A DNA stretch of 64,000 nucleotides from Paenibacillus cellulositrophicus (GCF_009363095.1 NZ_CP045295.1:620001-684000); one strand, 5' to 3'. Shown: positions 26,791-35,759, counted from the stretch's first letter. Notes: a model not told the origin generated them from the sequence alone. Made by a program: numbers and translations.

Positions 26791-27339
26791 ATGAACAAAC
26801 GAGTCACCTACACCCAGCACTATCTATCCGAGGCTTTAATCAGTCTTATGGCGGAAAAGGACTACGCTTCGATCACCATCCGTAACATTGTGGAAAAAGC
26901 GGGCGTGAACCGTTCGACCTTCTATCTTCATTATTACGACAAGGATGACCTGCTGAACCAAACCGCATCCGGCATTCTTACGGCGCTTCGCAGCGCGATG
27001 CGCAATCCTTCCTATACCCATGAGTCGGCCAGGAAGGATTATGAGGAATCCGGTAAACCGATTTCTTCAGCCGTGGCCTTGTTTGAGCATATCCGTCAGC
27101 ATGCGGCATTCTACACCATCATGATGAATGTGAAGGATTTCCCTGTCCAGCTGGACCAGGTGATCAAGAGCGAACTGCTCGCTTTCACCACAGACGCGCT
27201 CCAGGCTTCCTTCTCCTCCGGCGGGATGATGGGGCTCATCTACTATTGGCTGAACCATCAAATGCAAGAAACGGCCGAGGAGATGGCCCTATGGCTTACG
27301 CGCGCCGCGCTGTATCCGCTGAATCGGCCGGAGGCGTAA
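26791..27339 (+). CDS. TetR/AcrR family transcriptional regulator
   Basis: 182 residues. The N-terminal helix-turn-helix reads YASITIRNIVEKAGVNRSTFYLHYYDKDDLL, the standard TetR DNA-binding region; the C-terminal part resembles the TetR_C domain of regulators of this size. I place the start at the ATG at 26791, which follows GGAGG, rather than at earlier in-frame codons that overlap the divergent SDR gene. Probably represses itself and the SDR gene through the TAGACAA/TTGTCTA sites. Inducer unknown. Confidence 0.88.
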   Translation: MNKRVTYTQHYLSEALISLMAEKDYASITIRNIVEKAGVNRSTFYLHYYDKDDLLNQTASGILTALRSAMRNPSYTHESARKDYEESGKPISSAVALFEHIRQHAAFYTIMMNVKDFPVQLDQVIKSELLAFTTDALQASFSSGGMMGLIYYWLNHQMQETAEEMALWLTRAALYPLNRPEA

Positions 27340-27706
27340 CCCGCAGGACCGACCTTTTCCCCTTCTGCACCCTTCTCAATGAATGCTAGCCGAACTTGAT
27401 CACGAACCTATGAATCCAGTTTCTATAATCCATTTGCAGGGCTGCCGTGACTCTCAAGCGTCTAATGAATATGATGTCACTGGTCAACGGCAGTGAAGTG
27501 GAACGTGAGCAGCGCCCCCCGACTTAAGTCCAGTTTGAGACTGGTCCACGGGCCGTTTTGTTTGAACGCATGAAAGCATACACTGTTACTATAGCAGGTT
27601 CAATTACATAAGCTTACCCACTTATAACATAAGCAAACTTTTTTATAGAAACGAGGGCCGCTCTCTAGCGAAGCCCAAAATTAATCTAGGTAGAAGGTGA
27701 ACAATC
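27340..27706. other. Intergenic stretch, nothing firm
   Basis: 367 bp between the TetR gene and the glycosyltransferase gene. It holds a small hairpin (CCAGT-ttgag-ACTGG near 27530-27546) followed by a G/C-rich stretch and TTTTG, which may be a weak terminator, and an AT-rich segment at 27590-27650 that probably carries the next promoter. No gene or RNA was recognised. Confidence 0.5.
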
Positions 27707-28888
27707 GTGCAAAAGAAGCGTGTACTCATATTATCCGAGGGATTCGGCAGCGGTCATACCCAGGCGGGTTATGCGCTGGCTGCTGGCATGAAGGAAATTC
27801 AACCCAATGTGCATACGAAGGTAATCGAGCTTGGCTCTTTTCTGAATCCTACCGTAGCTCCATGGATCTTGTCGGCCTACCGTCTCACGGTAAGCACCAA
27901 TCCGGCCCTTGTCGGCATGCTTTATCGAAAACAGCATGACAAACCGCTGAAGCGTCTGACCGCTTTGGCGCTCCATAAATTGTTCTATAATCATACGGCT
28001 GATGTGATCCGTCAGCTGAGACCCGACCTCATCGTCTGCACCCATCCGATCCCCAGCGCAATCATCGGACGGCTGAAGGCTTCCGGACTGGACGTTCCGC
28101 TCTGCACGGTCATTACCGATTACGACGCACACGGCTCCTGGATGAACCGTCAGGTGGACCAGTTTCTCGTATCGACGGAATCCGTCCGCCGGACTTTGTT
28201 GAAACGCGGGGTTCATCCAAACAGCGTGAACGTAACCGGCATCCCGGTCCATCCGACGTTTTGGACGAAGGAAGATAAAGCGGTGGTAAGGCGGAAGCTG
28301 AAGCTGAAAAACATGCCGACGGTCTTCATTATGGGCGGCGGCTGGGGATTGGTCGCAAACAAAGAGCTGTTCTACCAGCTCGCCCAATGGAAGTACCGCG
28401 TACAGCTCGTGTTCTGTGTCGGGAATAATCAGAAACTGCTATCCAAATTAAAGAGCTCGCCTGCATTCTCGCATCCGAATATCGTTGTGATCGGGCAGAC
28501 GAAGGAAGTCAGCAAATGGATGGATGCCTCCGACCTGCTCATTACAAAGCCGGGCGGGATGACCTGCACCGAAGCGATGGCCAAAGGGCTGCCCATGCTG
28601 TTCTGTGAGTCCATTCCGGGCCAAGAGGAGAAAAACTGCGAATATTTTGTCAGCGGCGGCTATGGGGAAGTCCTGAGCCCGCTTGTCCTGGACCGGTGGC
28701 TGCATGCGATTAGCATCGGCGGTACGGCTGCCGCACCTCACGGCTTCCGCATGAGCCCGTACCATTCCGCTCCACGCGAGGTTTATCGGCCGGAACGGTG
28801 CGCGGAGGAGCTCGTAGAACTGCTGAACGCACGCACGGCCGGCGCAAGACCGGTGGAGCTGCGACGCAGTCTCTGGGCCAGCATGTAA
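27707..28888 (+). CDS. Diacylglycerol glycosyltransferase (MGDG synthase / UgtP family)
   Basis: 393 residues. The N-terminal acceptor domain has LILSEGFGSGHTQAGYALAAG, the MGDG-synthase signature with GSGH. The C-terminal GT28-type donor domain has VFIMGGGWG, VIGQTKEVSKWMDASDLLITKPGGMT and PMLFCESIPGQEEKN. It transfers a sugar from a UDP-sugar to diacylglycerol or a related lipid at the membrane face, making glycolipids or teichoic-acid anchors. Starts at GTG after AAGGTG. The C-terminus is followed within 26 bp by a repeat block. Confidence 0.9.
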   Translation: MQKKRVLILSEGFGSGHTQAGYALAAGMKEIQPNVHTKVIELGSFLNPTVAPWILSAYRLTVSTNPALVGMLYRKQHDKPLKRLTALALHKLFYNHTADVIRQLRPDLIVCTHPIPSAIIGRLKASGLDVPLCTVITDYDAHGSWMNRQVDQFLVSTESVRRTLLKRGVHPNSVNVTGIPVHPTFWTKEDKAVVRRKLKLKNMPTVFIMGGGWGLVANKELFYQLAQWKYRVQLVFCVGNNQKLLSKLKSSPAFSHPNIVVIGQTKEVSKWMDASDLLITKPGGMTCTEAMAKGLPMLFCESIPGQEEKNCEYFVSGGYGEVLSPLVLDRWLHAISIGGTAAAPHGFRMSPYHSAPREVYRPERCAEELVELLNARTAGARPVELRRSLWASM

Positions 28889-28914
28889 CGCTGATCCGTG
28901 CTTACGATCATAAG

Positions 28915-29362
28915 AAAAACGTCTATCGACGTACCTTCAAAGAAGACAGACCGCGTTTAGCTGAAGTTTTTCTTGCGAGATCAGGAAGCAGAAGCTCCGA
29001 AACTTATACTTTTCTGATCCCTTAAAAAAAACGTCTATCGACGTACCTTCAAAGAAGTCAGACCGCGTCTAGAGGAAGTTTTTCTTGCGAGATCAGGAAG
29101 CAGAAGCTCCGAAACTTATACTTTTCTGATCCCTTAAAAAAAACGTCTATCGACGTACCTTCAAAGAAGTCAGACCGCGTCTAGAGGAAGTTTTTCTTGC
29201 GAGATCAGGAAGCAGAAGCTCCGAAACTTATACTTTTCTGATCTCTTAAAAAAAACGTCTATCGACGTACCTTCAAAGAAGACAGACCGCGTTTAGCTGA
29301 AGTTTTTCTTGCGAGATCAGGAAGCAGAAGCTCCGAAACTTATACTTTCTGATCTCTTAAAC
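28915..29362 (+). repeat. Four-copy 112-bp tandem repeat
   Basis: Four near-identical units begin with AACGTCTATCGACGTACC at about 28918, 29030, 29142 and 29254; the period is exactly 112 bp and the last copy has lost one T. Each unit contains an ACGT-N6-ACGT pair, AAGTTT/AAACTT arms, and GATCAG/CTGATC arms about 30 bp apart. Copies 1 and 4 share the variant GACAGACCGCGTTTAGCTG, while copies 2 and 3 share GTCAGACCGCGTCTAGAGG; a second variable site groups 1-2 against 3-4. No open frame is convincing. The block separates the glycosyltransferase from a bidirectional terminator. Confidence 0.95.
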
Positions 29363-29363
29363 A

Positions 29364-29400
29364 AAGAAGGAATGCGCTCATCAGCGCATTCCTTCTTTTT
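29364..29400. terminator. Bidirectional terminator after repeat block
   Basis: AAGAAGGAATGCGCT-catc-AGCGCATTCCTTCTT, a perfect 15-bp stem with TTTTT beyond it on plus and a weaker T-rich tail on minus, between convergent genes. Confidence 0.85.
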
Positions 29401-29447
29401 GCATGATACGGGTGAACCAGTCCCCCGGCCCTTCCCATTCCTAAATT

Positions 29448-30542
29448 TTATACGGATTGATGCTTTTTCACTTGTACATCTTCCGCCGCTGCCTGGACAT
29501 GCTCCTGCTCTCTCTGAATCCGTTCCTCGACCAGCTGTACCGCCTGCTCAACCGACCCGATGGCAAGTACCGGTTCCTGATGGAAAGCTTCGCCGTAAGC
29601 CTCGGTGGTATGCGCATATCTCGGATCGTAATAGTATTCCAGCAGCAGTCTCACGGCTGCCCCATAATTTCCTTGCTGCATGCTGAATTCGATTTCCTGG
29701 GCGATCGGCGTATGGATCCGCGACTTGATCTTTGAGAAAGCAAGCAGGCTTTCCGCAGGATGCTCCCACGGGCGGTAATCGTCCAAAATGTGATTCACCC
29801 GCAGCTCGACCGGAGCTTCGAGCACGATATGCCGCCCCAGCTCTTTCTTCTGGACCAGAAATTCAGGCAGGACCACCTTTCCGATTCGCTTGCTCTCCGC
29901 CTCAAGCAGAATGTACGGAGAATCCTGATATCGGATCAGGGACTCCACCAGCAGGGCATCGAAGGTCTTTTGGTTGCTGCTCTTCAGGCCAATCTCGCCG
30001 AAAATGGAACCGCGGTGCCCCGCCATCCCTTCAAGATCAACGACCGGGTAGCCCTTCTCCTGCAGTTCCCGGAGAATCAAGGTTTTCCCCGTTCCGGTGT
30101 TGCCATGGATCACGTACACGTCCGGAGCAAAGTCCATGCTCTGAAGCGTGTCGACCACCCATTTCCGGTAAGTTCGGTAGCCGCCCTCAAGCCGGTGCAC
30201 ATGGATGCCCATCAGGGACAGCACCGTCGCCGTCGTACGGCTCCGCATGCCGCCGCGCCAGCAGAATACCGCCTTATTCCCTTGAATTTCAGCAAATTGC
30301 TTTACGAAGGAAGGCAGCTTCGCGGACACAATCTCGAGGCCCCGCTCCTTCGCAGCCTGGGTGCTCACCTGCTTGTACAGCGTGCCGATCTCCGCCCGCT
30401 CTTCATCATTGAAGAAAGGGATGTTGATGCTTCCCGGAATCGTTGATTCCGCATACTCGGACGGGGACCGGACATCGATGACGGTGATTTCATTTTTCGC
30501 TCTTAGTTCATTAAGCTTCTCGATCTGTATATCCTGAAACAT
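29448..30542 (-). CDS. mnmH: tRNA 2-selenouridine synthase
   Basis: 364 residues, normal length. An N-terminal rhodanese domain has IDVRSPSEYAESTIPGSINIP and the active Cys in CWRGGMRSRT (about 94). The C-terminal half has the P-loop GNTGTGKT (about 145-152) and SelU-type motifs VDLEGMAGHRGS. It replaces sulfur of 2-thiouridine at the tRNA wobble position with selenium, via a geranylated intermediate, using selenophosphate. It lies 11 bp downstream of selD in one operon, which supplies the donor. Confidence 0.95.
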   Translation of the reverse strand: MFQDIQIEKLNELRAKNEITVIDVRSPSEYAESTIPGSINIPFFNDEERAEIGTLYKQVSTQAAKERGLEIVSAKLPSFVKQFAEIQGNKAVFCWRGGMRSRTTATVLSLMGIHVHRLEGGYRTYRKWVVDTLQSMDFAPDVYVIHGNTGTGKTLILRELQEKGYPVVDLEGMAGHRGSIFGEIGLKSSNQKTFDALLVESLIRYQDSPYILLEAESKRIGKVVLPEFLVQKKELGRHIVLEAPVELRVNHILDDYRPWEHPAESLLAFSKIKSRIHTPIAQEIEFSMQQGNYGAAVRLLLEYYYDPRYAHTTEAYGEAFHQEPVLAIGSVEQAVQLVEERIQREQEHVQAAAEDVQVKKHQSV

Positions 30543-30553
30543 GATACAGCTCC

Positions 30554-31609
30554 TTACTCAATCACAATTTGCCCGCTATGTTGTGCGGTAACCTCACCTA
30601 TAAGTTTCGCTTCCACGCCGGCATCCACCAGCTCCTGAAGCAGACGCTCCGCTTCATCCGGCCCTACGGAAATGAGCAAGCCGCCGGAGGTAACCGCGTC
30701 GCACAAAATGTACCGGTCCGTCTCGTCCATCTCTTCCGGGAAAATCACATGGTCCTGCACATGCGCATAGTTATTTTTGGATCCACCTGGAACCAGTCCC
30801 TGCTCCGCAAGCTCACGAACCCGCGGCAGGACGGGAACATCCTGCTTGCGAATCCGGATTTCCACCCCGCTGCCTTTGGCCATCTCAAGCGAGTGGCCCA
30901 TTAAGCCGAACCCGGTGACATCGGTGCAGGCATGGACTTCATAGCCTTCCATAATTTCTGCCGCTTTCTTGTTCAGCGTCGACATGACTTCCGTCACCCG
31001 CCGGATTTCTTCCGGGGTGAGCTGATCTTTCTTGATCGAAGTCGTCATGATGCCTACGCCGATCGGCTTGGTCAGGACGAGCTTGTCTCCGGGCCGAGCT
31101 CCCGCGTTGCTTCTTACTTTATCAGGATGCACCAGTCCGGTGACCGATAAACCGAATTTCGGCTCTTTGTCGTCAATCGAATGTCCGCCAACGAGCGTGG
31201 CGCCCGCTTCCTTGACTTTATCCCCCGCTCCGCGGAGAATTTCGGTCAGCACGCGTTTATCCAGCGTGGATATCGGGAAGGCGACGATATTGAGCACCGT
31301 CAGCGGTTTTCCGCCCATCGCATAAATATCGCTTAACGCATTCGCCGCGGCGATTTGACCAAAAGAATACGGATCGTCCACGATCGGCGTGAAGAAATCA
31401 AGCGTCTGTACAAGCGCCAAATCGTCATTCAGCTTGTATACGCCGGCGTCATCGCTCGTATCGAGCCCGACCAGCAGATTCGGATCATGCGCTGCCGGCG
31501 GCAGGCCGCGAAGCACTTGGCTAAGATCGGCAGGGCCAATTTTGCAGCCGCATCCGCCCTTACTGGAATAAGATGTTAATTTAATATTCAAATCGGAATC
31601 CATATTCAT
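30554..31609 (-). CDS. selD: Selenide, water dikinase
   Basis: 351 residues. AIRS-like kinase that makes selenophosphate from selenide and ATP. The Gly-rich N-terminal loop reads SKGGCGCKIGP; the catalytic residue, selenocysteine in some organisms, is a TGC cysteine here, followed by the essential Lys. ATP and metal motifs are present (LDTSDDAGVYKL, QTLDFFTPIVDDPY, TDVTGFGLMGHSLEM). Start is MNMDSD, with either of two nearby ATGs possible. It is co-transcribed with mnmH, and no selA, selB or tRNA-Sec gene is seen in the window. Confidence 0.95.
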   Translation of the reverse strand: MNMDSDLNIKLTSYSSKGGCGCKIGPADLSQVLRGLPPAAHDPNLLVGLDTSDDAGVYKLNDDLALVQTLDFFTPIVDDPYSFGQIAAANALSDIYAMGGKPLTVLNIVAFPISTLDKRVLTEILRGAGDKVKEAGATLVGGHSIDDKEPKFGLSVTGLVHPDKVRSNAGARPGDKLVLTKPIGVGIMTTSIKKDQLTPEEIRRVTEVMSTLNKKAAEIMEGYEVHACTDVTGFGLMGHSLEMAKGSGVEIRIRKQDVPVLPRVRELAEQGLVPGGSKNNYAHVQDHVIFPEEMDETDRYILCDAVTSGGLLISVGPDEAERLLQELVDAGVEAKLIGEVTAQHSGQIVIE

Positions 31610-31827
31610 GACACAACCCTTCTATATTCATCATTGGCATCAGCCTGATATTTTGTTAAACCCGCAAATTCCATCGTACACATCGCTCAAAAAAAACGCA
31701 AATGAGCCTTTCCCTGATTGGATGCAGCTTCAATTTGGACAAACCCAACAAAGAACAGCAGAATGTCATGATCAGAAGCATAAACTGGGCTTCCTTCATA
31801 ACTTTCTGCTGTTTATTGCAGCCTGCT

Positions 31828-32853
31828 TTATTTGGATACCGGAACCGCGCTTCCAAAATACTGCTCGAGCGTGATATCCTTCTTCGTCACGTCTTCGGCA
31901 ATGTCTTTGCCGACGTAGCGAATATGCCACGGCTCGTATTTGTAGCCGGTAATCGATTCTTTTCCTTCCGGATAACGGATTATAAAGCCATATTCGTAAG
32001 CATGGTCAGCCAGCCATTTCGCTTCCTTCGTGCCGGCAAAGCAGCTCTCCGCGGCGCATTTGCCGTCGGTTCCCGACACGTCAATGCTCAGACCGGTTTG
32101 ATGCTCGCTGTGGCCCGGTCGCGCGCTGTAGGTATCGGCTGCTTTGACGCCGTCCCGATCCACATAGTTGTTATATAATGTCGTCTGGCGGGACTCGGAG
32201 CGGTACCCCGAAACACCAGCCAAGTAAACGCCGTCCTGCTTGGCCGCGTCAAACAGCTCTTTCAGAGCGTCTGCGGCCACTTTGCGCATTTTACGCTTGT
32301 CTATTTTTTCCGAAAACGTGAATGCTACGTCAGGATAGACGAGGTCCGGTGGAACGTAACCTTCCGGCAAACCATACGTTTTATTGACCAGTACCGTATC
32401 GCTTGTCGGATTGGATACGACATGCTCAACGTCGTACGTATTGACAAATTCACTGTTGTCCGATGTTCCGCCAGCTGGTTCGTCCGATCCATTCCCTGCA
32501 TTCTGGCCTGAATTGCCGCCGGTTGCAGCGGAATCCTTGCCATCATCCGTTTGTCCGGCATCCTGACCGGTCGTGCCGTCACCGGCGCCTCCCGTGGCAT
32601 CGCTGCCGGTACCGCTTGTGCCTTCCGTATCCGATGTGCTGCCGTTATCCGATGCAGTATCTCCGTCTCCGCTGGTGCCTTCCGGATCTACTGTACCGCC
32701 ATTATCGCTTTGGTCTCCGCCGCCCAGCTGGGCGAGAGCCGGAGGATTCTCTACGGTCGCCTCATCCTTGGCCGTTCCTCTGTTGTTCGCAAAATAGATC
32801 AGCGCGCCGCCGACAATGATGACCGCAACGATCAATGTTGCCCATTTTCGCAT
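31828..32853 (-). CDS. M15 D-alanyl-D-alanine carboxypeptidase (VanY-like), membrane-anchored
   Basis: 341 residues. One N-terminal membrane anchor (about 5-22) is followed by a 90-residue low-complexity linker of Gly, Ser, Thr and Asp with repeated T(S/D)GTG(S/D)-like units (about 45-135). The C-terminal peptidase domain has the zinc motif GHSEHQTGLSIDVS (about 247-260) and EPWHIRYVG (about 311), plus SGYRS. It trims the terminal D-Ala of peptidoglycan precursors outside the cell. The linker probably spans part of the wall. Single gene. Confidence 0.92.
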   Translation of the reverse strand: MRKWATLIVAVIIVGGALIYFANNRGTAKDEATVENPPALAQLGGGDQSDNGGTVDPEGTSGDGDTASDNGSTSDTEGTSGTGSDATGGAGDGTTGQDAGQTDDGKDSAATGGNSGQNAGNGSDEPAGGTSDNSEFVNTYDVEHVVSNPTSDTVLVNKTYGLPEGYVPPDLVYPDVAFTFSEKIDKRKMRKVAADALKELFDAAKQDGVYLAGVSGYRSESRQTTLYNNYVDRDGVKAADTYSARPGHSEHQTGLSIDVSGTDGKCAAESCFAGTKEAKWLADHAYEYGFIIRYPEGKESITGYKYEPWHIRYVGKDIAEDVTKKDITLEQYFGSAVPVSK

Positions 32854-32960
32854 GTGTTCACCTCAAATAATACCGCGTGATTCAAGACCACGGCTTTCTA
32901 TCAAACTATAAATCTATCATACCCGGATCTATTATACGACATATTGGAGGAAGATACGAC

Positions 32961-32992
32961 AAAAAAAGCCCCGATCTTTTCGATCAGGACTC
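32961..32992 (-). terminator. Terminator after FMN reductase gene
   Basis: Minus-strand AGTCCTGATC-gaaa-AGATCGGGGCT with two G-T pairs, followed by seven T, 40 bp past the stop. Confidence 0.85.
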
Positions 32993-33032
32993 ATCCAACG
33001 CTAAAATATGTACGCTTCTTTGGGGACAGGTC

Positions 33033-33575
33033 TTATTCCGAACCTTTCAGCCGTTTTTGCATAAAGACAAGCTCGTGGGCCAGCCGCTCAATCCGCTCCA
33101 ACACGTTCGGATCCGTAATCTCTTTATATTCGTTAAAATGATCGTCATGGACGTAGACATAGCCTGGCGCCACATAAGAACGGAAAAATCCCGCGATCGG
33201 CTTCAGCTGGTTCTCAATCACCAGATAATGCTGGTACGTTCCGCCTGTGGCGACGAATCCTACGACCTTTTGCTGCAGCGCCGTGACCGGAATCAGGTCG
33301 AACAGGTTTTTCAGCACGCCGGACATCGACGCCTGATAGATCGGAGTTCCGATCAAGCAAAAATCGCTGGAAATGACCGCATCGATCACTTTTTTAGTGT
33401 CGTCAGTATATGCCGATGGATCGCGTCCGTCACAGAACTGCACATCGTAATCTTTCATATCAAGCAGTTCCGTCTCCACATCGGGATACTGCTTCTTGAC
33501 CTCTTCCAGCACTTTGTTCACCACAAGAGCCGTCTTGCTGCCGATGATCGCGCCAGATATTCCAACCAGCTTCAT
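33033..33575 (-). CDS. NADPH-dependent FMN reductase
   Basis: 180 residues, flavodoxin-like fold. Phosphate-binding loop SGAIIGSKT at the start, and GTPIYQASMSGVLKNLFDL (about 97-115), typical of the FMN_red family. It reduces FMN or quinone-like substrates with NAD(P)H. It lies 32 bp downstream of a truncated-globin gene and shares its promoter, so it may help keep the globin reduced or work in the same stress response (inference). Confidence 0.9.
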   Translation of the reverse strand: MKLVGISGAIIGSKTALVVNKVLEEVKKQYPDVETELLDMKDYDVQFCDGRDPSAYTDDTKKVIDAVISSDFCLIGTPIYQASMSGVLKNLFDLIPVTALQQKVVGFVATGGTYQHYLVIENQLKPIAGFFRSYVAPGYVYVHDDHFNEYKEITDPNVLERIERLAHELVFMQKRLKGSE

Positions 33576-33607
33576 GATGTTAACTCCTTTTCTGTTTGTA
33601 GTTTCCT

Positions 33608-34057
33608 TTAATATTCGACTTCGCCTTCATCCGAATTGACGAAAAAGAATGCGGTCATCGCAAGCCGCTCCATCATTTGCTGGCGCAGCAATTCATCCTC
33701 AATAACCTCTTCCATGGCCTGCTGCATGCAGCCGATCCAAGCTTCCGCGCGCTTCGGCGTGATGGCAAACGGAAGATGCCTAGCCCGCATGCGGGGATGG
33801 CCCATCTGTATCGTGTATAACTGAGGTCCTCCGAAATACTGGGTCAAAAACATTTCCTGCTTCTTCATGACAGGCAATATATTCTCCGGAAACAGCGGAG
33901 CAAGCAGCGGGTGCTCCACCACTTTGGGATAAAAGGCTTCCACCAGCGCCTTCATCGTGTCTGCGCCGCCCATTTGCTCATAAAAAGACGTCGGGCGCGC
34001 TTCCCGATTCCCCTGATCCGCCCGTTGTCCGGGATCCTGATTCATATTCGAGTCCAA
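33608..34057 (-). CDS. Truncated hemoglobin, group II
   Basis: 149 residues with a 20-residue polar N-terminal extension. Globin motifs: TSFYEQMGGADTMKALVEAFY, LFP, QEMFLTQYFGGPQLYT, and MRARHLPFAITPKRAEAWIGCM, with proximal His in RARHLPF and Trp G8 in AWIGCM, as in group II (HbO/YjbI) globins. Proposed roles in the family are oxygen or nitric oxide chemistry. The reading frame starts at TTG (34057) with GGGAGG 12 bp upstream; ATG at codon 5 is an alternative. First gene of the operon with the FMN reductase. Confidence 0.92.
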   Translation of the reverse strand: MDSNMNQDPGQRADQGNREARPTSFYEQMGGADTMKALVEAFYPKVVEHPLLAPLFPENILPVMKKQEMFLTQYFGGPQLYTIQMGHPRMRARHLPFAITPKRAEAWIGCMQQAMEEVIEDELLRQQMMERLAMTAFFFVNSDEGEVEY

Positions 34058-34426
34058 TGGGGAATTAAACCTCCCTTCACGGGTGTGAGCCCCTAATTAG
34101 TAAACATAAACGTATACTAATTATTATAATTGAGCGTTCCCTTTGTCAATACTTGTTCCGTAAATATTCTTTACTTTATATACATATATGTTGACTATAT
34201 TACCCGTGTGAACTACAATTACTCTGATAATAGTACATACCTGTTCTGTAATGGGAAAACACGACGGGAACAGATCCGTAAAACGGCTCGAAATCGCCGG
34301 TTTTATCTACAGAAGGTCTGTACTGCTGTTTTGAGCCATATTGTAATAGGGATAGAATGGACTGAAGAAACGACGTTTCATGCACCAGTTCAATCTATCA
34401 TAGATAGAGAATGAAGGTGATCAACC
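34058..34426. other. Intergenic stretch between globin operon and Mrp gene
   Basis: 369 bp, AT-rich. It holds the globin promoter and operator (34094-34149); the rest must include the promoter of the Mrp gene. Short frames here overlap these elements and look spurious. No RNA gene was recognised. Confidence 0.6.
34094..34149 (-). promoter_or_regulatory. Promoter and palindromic operator of the globin operon
   Basis: On minus: TTGACA (34144-34149), then TATAAT (34123-34128) with a 15-bp spacer. At and beyond the -10 box is an inverted repeat with perfect 9-bp arms, TAATTAGTA (34094-34102) and TACTAATTA (34115-34123), where a repressor would block initiation. Part of it (ATTAGTAAACA) recurs in a palindrome before the MarR gene at 49857. 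Confidence 0.65.
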
Positions 34427-35497
34427 ATGACCAAAGAAGACCTGGTCGCTGCCCTGACCCATTTGAAAGACCATGAGCATGAGCGCCCCCTTGCTGAGCT
34501 CGGCTTGATCCGGGATATTACAATCAATAAGGATCATGCCGCTCTATCGGTGCTTCTGGATCCCGTCATGTCCGCAAGCAAAGAGAGCATCGGGGAACAG
34601 ATTGTCAGCGCCTTGAAGGGAATCGGCATCGCGGACGTGCATATCCGGTTTAAAGCCATTTCAAATGAAGAAAAAAATGATATTATAGCAATTAAGCTGA
34701 ATAAATCGGTACGCCGTGCACCAACGCTGATGAATTCCCCGCTCGTCGCCGCCGATTCTGGCGTGACGTTCATCGCGATCGCCAGCGGCAAAGGCGGTGT
34801 CGGCAAATCTACGGTAACCGTCAACCTGGCTACGGCACTGGCCAAGCAGGGTAAACGCGTAGGAATCATCGACGCGGATGTCTATGGTTATAGTATTCCG
34901 GAAATGATGGGAATTCATGATCTTCCGAAGAAGCATAATAACCGAATCGTACCGGTAGAACGGCACGGAATCAAGGTTATTTCGACCGGATTTTTCGTAC
35001 AAGGCAACAAGCCCGTCGTCTGGCGCGGCCCGATGCTGGGCAAGATGCTCAGCACGTTCCTGAATGAAGTGGAATGGGGTCCGCTCGATTTCATCGTGTT
35101 GGACCTTCCTCCGGGTACAGGTGATATTGCCTTGGATGTTCACAATAAAATTCCGCAGTGCTCGGAAATTTTGGTGACCACGCCCCACCCTACTGCCAAT
35201 CATGTTGCTGCCAGGGCCGGTGAGATGGCGATTCAGACCAACCATCCGATCCTCGGAGTCATCGAGAACATGTCTTATTTTACCGACCCCTCCGGTCAGC
35301 GGCATGATCTGTTCGGCACAGGCGGCGGAGCTGCTCTCGCGGAGCGGCTCAACACCAAGCTGCTGGCCGAGATCCCGCTTTCTGCGCCCGGCCAGTCGGC
35401 GGACCCGGAGAAGTCCCTGGCCGTATTTGGGGATGACAGCGAGCAATGGCGTATTTTTATGAATTTGGCTCAGAGAATTATTAACCATGATATTTAA
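34427..35497 (+). CDS. Mrp/NBP35-type P-loop ATPase (SalA-like)
   Basis: 356 residues. N-terminal MIP18/DUF59-like domain (about 1-85), then a deviant Walker A with double Lys, ASGKGGVGKST (about 118-128), FIVLDLPPGTGD (about 225) and GVIENMSYF. Family members carry or transfer Fe-S clusters; SalA of Bacillus acts in gene regulation. The C-terminal CxxC that holds the bridging cluster in canonical Mrp is absent (the segment after NMSYF reads TDPSGQRHDLFG). It is followed closely by a ferredoxin gene. Start ATG follows GAAGGTG. Confidence 0.92.
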   Translation: MTKEDLVAALTHLKDHEHERPLAELGLIRDITINKDHAALSVLLDPVMSASKESIGEQIVSALKGIGIADVHIRFKAISNEEKNDIIAIKLNKSVRRAPTLMNSPLVAADSGVTFIAIASGKGGVGKSTVTVNLATALAKQGKRVGIIDADVYGYSIPEMMGIHDLPKKHNNRIVPVERHGIKVISTGFFVQGNKPVVWRGPMLGKMLSTFLNEVEWGPLDFIVLDLPPGTGDIALDVHNKIPQCSEILVTTPHPTANHVAARAGEMAIQTNHPILGVIENMSYFTDPSGQRHDLFGTGGGAALAERLNTKLLAEIPLSAPGQSADPEKSLAVFGDDSEQWRIFMNLAQRIINHDI

Positions 35498-35519
35498 TTA
35501 ATTTGAAAGGGTGAAACAA

Positions 35520-35759
35520 ATGTCTTATGTAATTACTTCGGCCTGCATAGACGAAAAAGCGGCCGATTGCGTGGATGTATGTCCTGTCGATTGTATCGAG
35601 GAAGGTCCGGATCAATATTTTATTGACTCGGATATTTGCATCGAATGCGGTGCTTGCGAAGTTGCCTGCCCGGTAGGTGCGGTATACTATGATACCGATC
35701 TTCCGGAAGAAGAAAAACATATGATTCAAAAAGCGGAAAACTTCTACAAATCCAAATAA
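35520..35759 (+). CDS. Ferredoxin, 4Fe-4S binding
   Basis: 79 residues. Two cluster motifs: Cx7Cx3CP at about 9-22 (CIDEKAADCVDVCP) and CxxCxxCx3CP (CIECGACEVACP, about 40-51). The irregular first motif is that of seven-iron or two-[4Fe-4S] bacterial ferredoxins. It is a small cytoplasmic electron carrier. I chose the ATG at 35520 because AAAGGG lies 8 bp before it; a GTG three codons upstream overlaps that site. It is 22 bp after the Mrp-like gene and followed by a terminator. Confidence 0.93.
   Translation: MSYVITSACIDEKAADCVDVCPVDCIEEGPDQYFIDSDICIECGACEVACPVGAVYYDTDLPEEEKHMIQKAENFYKSK

Noticed and set aside
28798..29025. 75-residue frame running into the 112-bp repeats
   Set aside because: It overlaps the end of the glycosyltransferase gene and stops within the repeat; the other repeat copies do not preserve a frame.
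28915..29362. CRISPR array
   Set aside because: The 112-bp units are contiguous with no unique spacers, and no cas genes are present.
31610..31827. Possible small genes between selD and the VanY-like gene
   Set aside because: Frames on both strands overlap each other and neighbouring coding sequence, with no convincing ribosome site or composition.
34130..34414. 94-residue frame upstream of the Mrp gene
   Set aside because: Overlaps the -35 box of the globin promoter, has no ribosome site, and reads as AT-rich noise.
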